From positions 1 to 41,292 of the forward strand of contig CAZKFR010000029.1 of the NCBI GenBank assembly GCA_964552015.1: DNA of 41,292 nt. The letters are read 5' to 3'. Position 1 is the stretch's first letter. Every line of letters begins with the position of its first letter. This DNA comes from Rhodocaloribacter sp964552015 (lineage in GTDB: Bacteria > Bacteroidota > Rhodothermia > Rhodothermales > ISCAR-4553). The translations under genes were made by a program, and so were the position numbers. Positions 25,663-32,213 of the stretch are shown here, one piece after another. The notes beneath the pieces were generated by a model that was given only the letters and a program-made list of their open reading frames with translations, had not been told where the DNA came from and searched no databases.

Positions 25663-26226
25663 GCCCAGGTCGACCGGGCCGGGTCGGACCATCCATCGTG
25701 CGTACAGGCTCAGTCGCTTGCAGGCGCTGCCGGTGTCCGGGCGGGCCAGGTGCTTCCGGAGCCGGACCGGGGTCCCGGGCACGATCGTGAAGAGCGTTTG
25801 GCTGAACCCCTGGATGGCGGGACCGATGTGAGGCGTATCCGGGGTTACGTGAGCGGCAAAAAGCTCCTCGAGGGTACCGTATCGTTGGAGTACGGCCTGC
25901 AGGCTTCGCACGAGCCAGAGCGCATCGTCCGGCTGGAAGGTGCGGTGCTTGAAGCCGGCGAGGGCCCGTGCATCGCGCTCCGGATCGAAGCCCATGACGA
26001 AGGCATAGGGGCGGAACGCCATCCGCTCACACAACTCGGCCAGTTTGTTCAGCAGCGTGCTGCGGCGACCCCAGGCCAGCAGGGCGGCAAACAGGCCGAT
26101 GACTTCCCGGTCGCGTGGGTCATCGAAAGCGTGAGGAAACGAGATCGGGTCGGAGGCAATGAAGGCGTCGGTTTCGTACCGGCGAACGAGCGTGTCGAGA
26201 TACGCCTTGAGGGCTGCGGACGGCAT
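25408..26226 (-). CDS. TIGR02757 family protein (DUF2400)
   Basis: This 272-residue protein is a conserved bacterial family of unknown biochemical role. Typical text is LDTLVRRYETDAFIASDPISFPHAF near the start, then REVIGLFAALLAWGRRSTLLNKL, GFKHRTFQPDDALWLVRSLQ, and the core KRLSLYARWMVRPGPVDLGLW followed by PLDVHVGRQARALGLL. The family ending DDPVRYDFAFFGPG is present, so the C terminus is intact. Helix content and the late DVHVGR motif recall HhH-type DNA repair folds, but this is inference. It is the third gene of a minus-strand operon, 12 bp after the dehydratase-like gene. Confidence 0.88.
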   Translation of the reverse strand: MPSAALKAYLDTLVRRYETDAFIASDPISFPHAFDDPRDREVIGLFAALLAWGRRSTLLNKLAELCERMAFRPYAFVMGFDPERDARALAGFKHRTFQPDDALWLVRSLQAVLQRYGTLEELFAAHVTPDTPHIGPAIQGFSQTLFTIVPGTPVRLRKHLARPDTGSACKRLSLYARWMVRPGPVDLGLWTRIRPSQLVLPLDVHVGRQARALGLLTRRQNDWRAVVELTEACRRLCPDDPVRYDFAFFGPGASGEPLDARFVVCPEALTPA

Positions 26227-26238
26227 GGTCGGAACGCT

Positions 26239-27219
26239 TCAGGAAAGGGGGGCGAACCAGGTCAGGGCAGCCTTCAGGTCGACGTTGCCCCCGCTGAGGA
26301 TCACGCCGACCCGATGGCCGGCAACGGGGATGGGGCCTTCGAACAGGGCAGCCGCGGCCAGCGCGCCGGTGGGCTCAACGACGATCTTCATGCGTTCCCA
26401 GAGGAAAAACATCGCCCGCAGGATGGCCTCATCCGGTACGGTGACCATGTCGTCGACGCAGGCGCGGACGATGGGGAAGGTGACCCGCCCGAGGGAGGGC
26501 GTGCGGGCCCCGTCGGCGATGGTGTCCGGGTTGTGCACCGTGTGCAGCGTGCCGGTCCGGAAGGAGCGGGTGGCATCGTCGGCCGTGGCCGGCTCGACCC
26601 CCACGACACGGCAGCCGGGCGCCAGGGCGCGGGCGGCCAGCGCACTGCCGGACAGAAGGCCGCCCCCGCCGCAGGGCACCAGCAGGACGTCCAGCGGGCC
26701 GGTTGCTTCCAGCAGTTCCTTCGCGGCCGTACCCTGACCGGCGACGACGTCCGGATGATCGTACGGCGGAAGAATGGGCAGCCGTTCGCGCCGGGCCACC
26801 TCCTCGGCGTAGGCCTCGCGGGTCGTCCGGTGCCGGTCGTAGAGCAGGATGCGTGCGCCGTACCCGGCCGTGGCTTCCCGCTTGACGGCCGGAGCATCCT
26901 CCGGCATGATGATCGTCACCGGGACATCCAGCAGGCGCCCGGCGAGCGCCAGCGCCTGGGCATGGTTTCCGGACGAGTAGGACAGGACCCCCGGGGGGCG
27001 GGACGACGCGCACAGCCGGGCCAGCGCGTTGTAGGCACCGCGAAACTTGAAGGCGCCGCTGCGCTGGAAGGCTTCGTTCTTGAAGAACACCGTCGCACCG
27101 GTGAGCCGGTCCACGGTGCGGGAGGTCAGCACCGGCGTGCGGTGGGCCACGCCGGCGAGCCGGGCGGCCGCGGCTTGGACGTCGGCGTAGGCGACCGGAA
27201 GCGAGGCGAGGGCTGGCAC
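26239..27219 (-). CDS. PLP-dependent threonine/serine dehydratase family enzyme
   Basis: This 326-residue fold-type II PLP enzyme has the PLP lysine Lys58 in SGAFKFRGA. SYSSGNHAQALA recognises the substrate carboxylate and PCGGGGL forms the phosphate-binding glycine loop. SGGN near the C terminus contacts the pyridine nitrogen. There is no C-terminal ACT regulatory domain, so it is a short catabolic or promiscuous form. Threonine ammonia-lyase, serine racemase and 3-hydroxyaspartate dehydratase share this architecture and cannot be told apart here. It lies 6 bp after DUF4342 and 12 bp before TIGR02757, in one operon. Confidence 0.9.
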   Translation of the reverse strand: MPALASLPVAYADVQAAAARLAGVAHRTPVLTSRTVDRLTGATVFFKNEAFQRSGAFKFRGAYNALARLCASSRPPGVLSYSSGNHAQALALAGRLLDVPVTIIMPEDAPAVKREATAGYGARILLYDRHRTTREAYAEEVARRERLPILPPYDHPDVVAGQGTAAKELLEATGPLDVLLVPCGGGGLLSGSALAARALAPGCRVVGVEPATADDATRSFRTGTLHTVHNPDTIADGARTPSLGRVTFPIVRACVDDMVTVPDEAILRAMFFLWERMKIVVEPTGALAAAALFEGPIPVAGHRVGVILSGGNVDLKAALTWFAPLS

Positions 27220-27225
27220 GTGGAC

Positions 27226-27555
27226 TCAGCCGGCGGTGGACTCTTGCTCCGACGCGGCCGGTGTTTCCTCACCCGGCACGATCAGTTTCGCGTCCCGCTC
27301 GATGATCACGTCGATGTCGGAGACGAGGGCTGCGATAGCGCCGATGGCGGCCAGCACCGGGCTGATGAACAGCGCCGCCGCCGCACCGCCCACCCCCACC
27401 GACAGCGGAAATTCCATCAACGTGCGGTCGTCTTTCTTCAGGATGACCCGGCGGGCGTTGCCCTCTTCGATGATGTCTCGTACACGGTCGACGAGCTGCT
27501 TGCCCTCGACCTTGATGCGCTCGATGATGACCTGGGGTTTCTCCTGCTGCGTCAT
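27226..27555 (-). CDS. DUF4342 small membrane-associated protein
   Basis: This 109-residue protein matches DUF4342. IERIKVEGKQLVDRVRDIIEEGNARRVILKKDDRTLMEFPL is followed by a hydrophobic hairpin, GVGGAAAALFISPVLAAIGAIAALVSDIDVIIER. A role has not been established; one or two short membrane helices or a membrane-surface association are likely. The ATG at 27555 is chosen because family homology begins there; the frame is open to 27648 with only Pro-rich filler. It is the first gene of the minus-strand operon. Confidence 0.85.
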   Translation of the reverse strand: MTQQEKPQVIIERIKVEGKQLVDRVRDIIEEGNARRVILKKDDRTLMEFPLSVGVGGAAAALFISPVLAAIGAIAALVSDIDVIIERDAKLIVPGEETPAASEQESTAG

Positions 27556-27855
27556 GGCGGGTTCCGGTTGGTATGGGGGGAAAGAAAGAGGGGCCGGCGG
27601 GTGCACCGGCGTGGCAGGATACGCAGGAGAGGGGGCGGAATGTTTCACGGGTACGCCGCTTGCTTCTGACGGGACGTGGGAACGTCATCGCCGAAAAATA
27701 GCCCGCATGGCGGCTTAATCGCTTCCTCCAGGGCGCCGATACCGGAAAGAGCTTCCTGCGGGAGGAAAAGGAAGCAAAAAAATTTGGAGGAACGCTTAAG
27801 CAAAAAGGGCCCTCGGCCGATTGCTCCCTCAAGCCCGAAGATGGATGTGCGGGAC
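27556..27855. other. Intergenic stretch between DUF4342 and the pilin operon
   Basis: No gene is visible. Two direct copies of GCTTCCT (27721 and 27751) are both complementary to AGGAAGC at 27769-27775, so either can form a hairpin. The second gives a 7-bp stem with an 11-nt loop, followed by seven As. The block from 27700 to 27890 is noticeably A-rich on this strand compared with the surroundings, as expected for a control region between divergent genes. Confidence 0.5.
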
Positions 27856-27885
27856 TTGAAAGCGAAAACCAACCTCACGTATAAC
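27856..27885 (+). promoter_or_regulatory. Sigma70-like promoter of the pilin operon
   Basis: TTGAAA (27856-27861) and TATAAC (27880-27885) are separated by 18 bp. Initiation would fall near 27892. A very strong ribosome-binding site AAGGAGG (27895-27901) follows, seven bases before the ATG. The leader would be only ~17 nt, suiting a highly expressed gene. Confidence 0.5.
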
Positions 27886-27908
27886 CAACACAACAAGGAG
27901 GCTCAGTT

Positions 27909-28352
27909 ATGGGTCAGCAACAACTTCTCCTGCTCGTTCTCGGTATCGTGATCGTCGGCCTGGCGGTTGTCGTCGGGATCCAGGCGTTCAGCGAGAACCA
28001 GAAGAAAGCCAACGCCGACGCGCTCGTCAATGATGCCGTCCGCATCGCCAGCGATCTGCAGGCCTGGATGCTCAAGCCGGCCGCCTTCGGCGGTGGCGAC
28101 AACAGCGGCGTCTGGTCGGGTGCCAGCTTTGCTAAAATCGGGTATTCGACGGATGATGCCTCGAACGGCGACTGTGCCGCTGGCGAATATGGTAACCTGA
28201 ACGGGTGCTTCTCGCTGCAGGCGAATAGCGGAAATGTGATCATCACGGCCACGAGCGATGATAGTGGTAACCAGGTGACCGTGACGGTCTCAGGTACGAC
28301 GCCGAGCGACATCACAACCTCAATCAACACGAACTACGGCGCCAGTACGTGA
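27909..28352 (+). CDS. Pilin-like protein 1 (MGQQQ type), putative major subunit
   Basis: This 147-residue protein has one N-terminal hydrophobic helix beginning at residue 6 (LLLLVLGIVIVGLAVVVGIQAF). An amphipathic stretch ending in RIASDLQAWM and a small beta-rich domain follow, which is the layout of a type IV pilin or pseudopilin. There is no basic leader and no Glu at mature position 5. If prepilin peptidase cuts after Gly2, the mature start would be QQQLLL. Cys89 and Cys100 could form a disulfide loop as in many pilins. The ideal ribosome site and promoter suggest high expression. It is paralogous to the next gene, followed by a platform protein and assembly ATPase, which supports the pilin call. 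Exact family unknown. Confidence 0.75.
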   Translation: MGQQQLLLLVLGIVIVGLAVVVGIQAFSENQKKANADALVNDAVRIASDLQAWMLKPAAFGGGDNSGVWSGASFAKIGYSTDDASNGDCAAGEYGNLNGCFSLQANSGNVIITATSDDSGNQVTVTVSGTTPSDITTSINTNYGAST

Positions 28353-28383
28353 TCTGACCTGAGATTGACTCCGCTCAGAGTGA

Positions 28384-28431
28384 CAGGCGGCATCCTGGTA
28401 ACGGGCCTGGCCCCGTCTGGGGTGCCGCCTG
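28384..28431 (+). promoter_or_regulatory. Two-tier intercistronic hairpin between the pilin genes
   Basis: CAGGCGGCATCC (28384-28395) pairs with GGGTGCCGCCTG (28420-28431), 12 bp with one G-T. Inside it ACGGG (28401-28405) pairs with CCCGT (28412-28416). There is no T-run, so it more likely protects the upstream pilin mRNA or partly attenuates than terminates fully. Confidence 0.6.
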
Positions 28432-28477
28432 CCACTAGGGGCGGTACTTCATAACCCATACCGATCCGGACGTCATC

Positions 28478-28891
28478 ATGGGACAGCAGCAATTGTTACT
28501 CATCGTGATCGGTATCATCGTGGTTGCCGTGGCTGTTATTGCGGGCTTCTATGCGATGGAGACCAGTTACAAGCAAAACATCGTCGATACGCTGGTGGAT
28601 CGCAACCTGACGATTGCCAGCGATGCCGTGTTCTGGAAGACGAAGCGGGGACCCTACTGGGGCGGCAATGCCGAGTACACGGGGCTGGCCACGGATGGTA
28701 TGCAGCAGCTCTTCCTCGGCGAGGAGACGTTGCACGGCACGTTCAAGATCACCGAGGCCACGGCCAACACGCTGGTCATCACGGCCGTCGCCAAGGCGTA
28801 CCCGGAGATCGGGGTACGCACGTACGTCAACGGGTACTCGATCGACTCGACCGTGGTCCGGTACGACGGCAGCATTACGCTCGACCCGTAG
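28478..28891 (+). CDS. Pilin-like protein 2 (MGQQQ type)
   Basis: This 137-residue paralogue of the preceding pilin has the same start MGQQQLLL, then a hydrophobic helix (IVIGIIVVAVAVIAGFYAM) and the shared motif TIASDAVFW followed by a GG turn (WGGNAEYTG). The rest is beta-rich and has no cysteines. Canonical leader and Glu5 are absent, as in protein 1. Its upstream region lacks a strong ribosome site and follows the intercistronic hairpin, so it is probably made in smaller amounts, as expected for a minor or tip subunit (inference). The O-antigen-ligase-like gene begins 49 bp after its stop. Confidence 0.72.
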   Translation: MGQQQLLLIVIGIIVVAVAVIAGFYAMETSYKQNIVDTLVDRNLTIASDAVFWKTKRGPYWGGNAEYTGLATDGMQQLFLGEETLHGTFKITEATANTLVITAVAKAYPEIGVRTYVNGYSIDSTVVRYDGSITLDP

Positions 28892-28940
28892 GGCCCGTAG
28901 ATGATTTCCTGTCGCCCTGGCTTATCTCACGCACCCGGTC

Positions 28941-30479
28941 ATGTATCGTACGATCCCGATTACAGGCACCGACGTCAGGGTTAGCGGAGCGTCGGTGCCG
29001 CTCTGGTTCGGGATCACGGCTGTGGCGCTCTATGTGGTACTCGTGCCGGTCGTCAATCCACTGGCCGTTTTCGAGCATCTCTCACCGTTTGATGCGAAGC
29101 GGGCACTCCAGGTAGCCGTTCTGGTGCTGCAGGCCCTCGTCGTTGCGGGTGTCGGTGCGGTCCGAAAGGCGTGGTTCGAGCAATTTTCCTTACTGCCGCG
29201 GGCCACGCGCTGGGCGCTTGTGGCAATCCTCACGCTGGGGATCGTTTCATCAGTACGGGCCGAGGCACCGGCCATGGCGCTGCTCGAAGTGGGGCACCAC
29301 GTTCTGCTGTTCGTCCTCTTGCTCTCGGTGGCCGAACGCGTTCGTACGACGCCGCAGCTGGATACCTGGGTGCTGTACGTGGCGGTCGTGGCGGCGGGCT
29401 TCTACGTGCTCAAGTTTCTCGTGGGGTATGTGCTGGCCCTGCTGGTTCCGTCGTTCACGCACTGGCCCGGTGCGAACGTAGGGTTTGTGCACGTGCGGAT
29501 GTTCAACCACCTGCAGACGTGGAGCCTGCCTCTCGTTGCCGGGGCGGTCGTGATTGGATACCGGCAGGGGGGCGGACTGGTCTGGCTTGGCCGAGGATTG
29601 CTGGCGGCCTGGTGGATGCTGCTGATTGCGTCGGGGGGACGGGGAAGCAGCCTGGCGCTGGTGCTGGCGCTGGCCGGGTGTGGGCTGCTCTACGGCCGGC
29701 ACGCCCGTACCTGGGTGCGTGAGATCATCATCGGTCTTGCCGGCGGCATCGTGCTATACTGCGTGCTGTACCTGTGGCTGGCAGGTACGACGCCGGGACT
29801 GCTGGAGCGCGATCTGGATCACGACAACGGCCGCTTCACCTTCTGGCGCTACGCTGTGGAACTCTGGCAGACCGCGCCCTGGCTCGGCGTCGGCCCGATG
29901 CACTATGCACGCTTTACGGGACTTACATGGCATCATGGGAGTCCCCACAACGTGTATCTGAAGTGGATCTGTGAGTGGGGACTGCTGGCCGGAGGCCTCA
30001 TGATCGGGCTGTGTGGCTGGGGGGTGTGGTCGTGGATCCGTCAGGTACGCCGGGGCCTCTGGGCAGGGATGCGTTCCGGGGAGGATGTGCTGCGTGTAGC
30101 GTTGACCGCTTCGGTGCTGGCTGCCTGTGTGCATGGCGGTTTCAGTGCGGTGGGCGGTGCCCCTCTGAGCCAGGTGTGTCTGGTGCTCGTTGTGGGATGG
30201 ATGCTGGGTCTGCATAGTCGGCGGGTTCTACCTCACTCATCATCCGCCTCGAAACGGCGAACGTACGTGGCTATTGGCCTCGTGACGGTGCTGCTGGCTG
30301 CAGCTCATGTGTCCGTCGAAGCCACTAGGGGGCTTCGACAGGCGGAGACGAGTATCGAGCAGTTCAGGGTACTGGTGCCCGGACGGCCCCTCAAGCCCCG
30401 GTACTGGGTTCAGGGATTCTTCCTCATGCCGGAGCCGCCAGCCAAGAGCCGAGTCTCACCTCGGGAACCGCATCCTTAA
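28941..30479 (+). CDS. O-antigen ligase / PglL-like polytopic membrane protein
   Basis: This 512-residue protein has about ten to twelve membrane helices and a large periplasmic loop, the Wzy_C / WaaL / PglL architecture. Family hallmarks are SGGRGSSLAL with Arg234 after a helix, and the loop NGRFTFWRYAVELWQTAP, LGVGPMHYA, then SPHNVYLKWICEWGLLAGG with the key His336. Members of this family transfer a lipid-linked glycan to lipid A-core, a cell-wall acceptor, or, as PglL/PilO, to pilins. The position directly between pilin and assembly genes favours pilin glycosylation; this is inference. The C-terminal ~35 residues are soluble and basic. No dedicated promoter is evident. Confidence 0.8.
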   Translation: MYRTIPITGTDVRVSGASVPLWFGITAVALYVVLVPVVNPLAVFEHLSPFDAKRALQVAVLVLQALVVAGVGAVRKAWFEQFSLLPRATRWALVAILTLGIVSSVRAEAPAMALLEVGHHVLLFVLLLSVAERVRTTPQLDTWVLYVAVVAAGFYVLKFLVGYVLALLVPSFTHWPGANVGFVHVRMFNHLQTWSLPLVAGAVVIGYRQGGGLVWLGRGLLAAWWMLLIASGGRGSSLALVLALAGCGLLYGRHARTWVREIIIGLAGGIVLYCVLYLWLAGTTPGLLERDLDHDNGRFTFWRYAVELWQTAPWLGVGPMHYARFTGLTWHHGSPHNVYLKWICEWGLLAGGLMIGLCGWGVWSWIRQVRRGLWAGMRSGEDVLRVALTASVLAACVHGGFSAVGGAPLSQVCLVLVVGWMLGLHSRRVLPHSSSASKRRTYVAIGLVTVLLAAAHVSVEATRGLRQAETSIEQFRVLVPGRPLKPRYWVQGFFLMPEPPAKSRVSPREPHP

Positions 30480-30810
30480 AGCCGCCGACTTCCGATGGGA
30501 GGACTGGCGCAGGCGTTTCCGGGGTGGCCCCTCGACATGATGCACGCCGGGCCTCCCGTCATTCCATGGTGCACTTCGGCAGGGCAGGCCCTTCGGACCG
30601 TAGGTAGTCCCCGGCTGAAGCCGGAGGCCACGGTTCTTCTCCGGCTCCGTAGCGCCCGGCAGGCGCATCCGACCACGAGCGCTTTCCCCCATCCCTTTTC
30701 CCGTACAGCATCTCCGGGGGTCGGCCCGGTTCTCCCACAGGGGCCCGGCTAAAGTTGGGACGGAAGAGGCCGATTCCGTGAGTGTCACCTTCTCCATGCA
30801 TTGATCCGAT
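30480..30810. other. Intergenic stretch with REP-like palindromes
   Basis: No credible gene. CCGGCT-GA-AGCCGG (30611-30624) is a near-continuous palindrome nested in ACCGT (30597-30601) and ACGGT (30630-30634). A related CCGGCTCCGTAGCG block follows at about 30641. This resembles a degenerate REP/small interspersed element. No transposase is present and no second copy exists in the window. Confidence 0.45.
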
Positions 30811-32178
30811 ATGGCAACCGTCCGGGAATTCAAGTTTATCGGCACTGGAAGAAACGGGCAGCCCGTTCAGGGGACCGTCTTTGCGCCCTCGCGCCGGGCC
30901 GCGCAGAAGAAAATCGAGGCCCTGGCCGAAAAGCACGGCTTCCGTCCCAGGGAGATCCAGCAGCGGCAGGTATATCTCTACAAGGTGCGGCACCCGAACG
31001 GGAAAGTCGTCACCGGTGAGCAGAAAGCCTTCTCGGCCGAGGAACTCGAGGCGGCCCTCCGGAAGATGGGGGTCGAGGTGCTCAAGGTTGAGAAGAAGCT
31101 GTTCAACATCCAGCGCAAGCCGCCCCGCCAGGACATGATCATGTTCGTTCGCCTGGCGGCCAACCTGCTCAAGGAAAAGCTACCGTTCGACGAGGTGCTG
31201 AACCTGCTCGTCAACGACGTCTCGTCGTCGAGCCTGAAGCAGGTCATCCGAGACCTGAACGCCGACCTCAAGGGAGGGATGGAGGCGCAGCAGGCGTTTA
31301 TGAAGCACCAGCACATGCTGGGCAAGTTCACGGCCTACATGCTCGGGATCGCCTCGCGCAGCGGTAACATGTCCGAGATCTATGAGGCGACGGCCCGGTT
31401 TCTGGAGCGGCAGAACGAGTTCAAGAAGAGCGTACGTAGCGCCATGGTGACGCCCGCCATCACGCTGGTGGTGCTCATCGGGGCGTTCATCTGGTATGTG
31501 TGGTACATCTTCCCGCAGACGGCCGGTCTGTTCGAGAAATTCGGCGTCAAGTTGCCGCCGCTGACGGCAGCCACCCTGGAGTTTTCGAAATGGATGGACC
31601 AGAACTATGCCTGGCTCTTCATCAGTCTGACGAGTGTCACGGCCGCGTTGCTGTACTTTCTGCGAACCCCCCGGGGGCGGTTCCTGGCTCATAAATACAT
31701 GATCCGCATCCCGGTCATTGGCTCGTTGCTGCATAAACTCAACATCGAGATTTTCTGCCGTGTCTTTGGCGTGCTCTATTCAGGTAGTGGCGACAACATC
31801 AACGTGATCAAGATTGCGGCGGAGGCCTGTGGCAACGCCTACATGGAGCACCGCATCAAGACGGTCACCGTGCCAATGATGGTGGCCCAGGGAGCCGACC
31901 TCGTTCGGGCCATGGAGGCCAGCGGCGTCTTCACCCAGATGGCGCTGGCCCGTTTCCGCAGCGGCGCAGAGACGGGGAACGTGCGCGCCAGCGCCCTGCA
32001 GATGGCGGACTATTACGAGAAGGAGACGACGCTCAAGCTGCGCTCGGCGGTGGAGACGATCCAGACCGTCGTGGCCATCATCATCACGATCGCCATCGTG
32101 TTCCTGACGATCATCTCCTCGGAGATCTCGCTCGTGCAACCCTCGAGCAACGACATCATGAACGCACGGCGACGGTAA
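30811..32178 (+). CDS. PilC/GspF-family inner-membrane platform protein
   Basis: This 455-residue type II secretion F-domain protein is the inner-membrane hub on which the assembly ATPase acts to push pilins into the filament. Two T2SF domains surround three hydrophobic segments (~212-236, ~268-288, ~425-448). The motif GIASRSGNMSEIYEATARFLE lies in domain 1 and SGAETGNVRASALQMADYYE in domain 2. The N terminus carries two related modules, FKFIGTGRNGQPVQGTVFA and YKVRHPNGKVVTGEQKAFS, where most homologues have one. The C-terminal tail (~10 residues) is polar. It follows the REP-like stretch and lies 35 bp before the ATPase gene. Confidence 0.92.
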   Translation: MATVREFKFIGTGRNGQPVQGTVFAPSRRAAQKKIEALAEKHGFRPREIQQRQVYLYKVRHPNGKVVTGEQKAFSAEELEAALRKMGVEVLKVEKKLFNIQRKPPRQDMIMFVRLAANLLKEKLPFDEVLNLLVNDVSSSSLKQVIRDLNADLKGGMEAQQAFMKHQHMLGKFTAYMLGIASRSGNMSEIYEATARFLERQNEFKKSVRSAMVTPAITLVVLIGAFIWYVWYIFPQTAGLFEKFGVKLPPLTAATLEFSKWMDQNYAWLFISLTSVTAALLYFLRTPRGRFLAHKYMIRIPVIGSLLHKLNIEIFCRVFGVLYSGSGDNINVIKIAAEACGNAYMEHRIKTVTVPMMVAQGADLVRAMEASGVFTQMALARFRSGAETGNVRASALQMADYYEKETTLKLRSAVETIQTVVAIIITIAIVFLTIISSEISLVQPSSNDIMNARRR

Positions 32179-32213
32179 GCATCACGTACGATCATCGACC
32201 CCCTTCCTGACCC

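Noticed and set aside
25750..27669. 639-codon plus-strand frame opposite the dehydratase and DUF4342 genes
   Set aside because: It spans three recognised minus-strand genes and shows only Gly/Arg/Gln-rich shadow text.
30495..30752. 85-codon plus-strand frame between the ligase and pilC genes
   Set aside because: It runs through palindromic REP-like DNA, and both strands are open there because of GC content.
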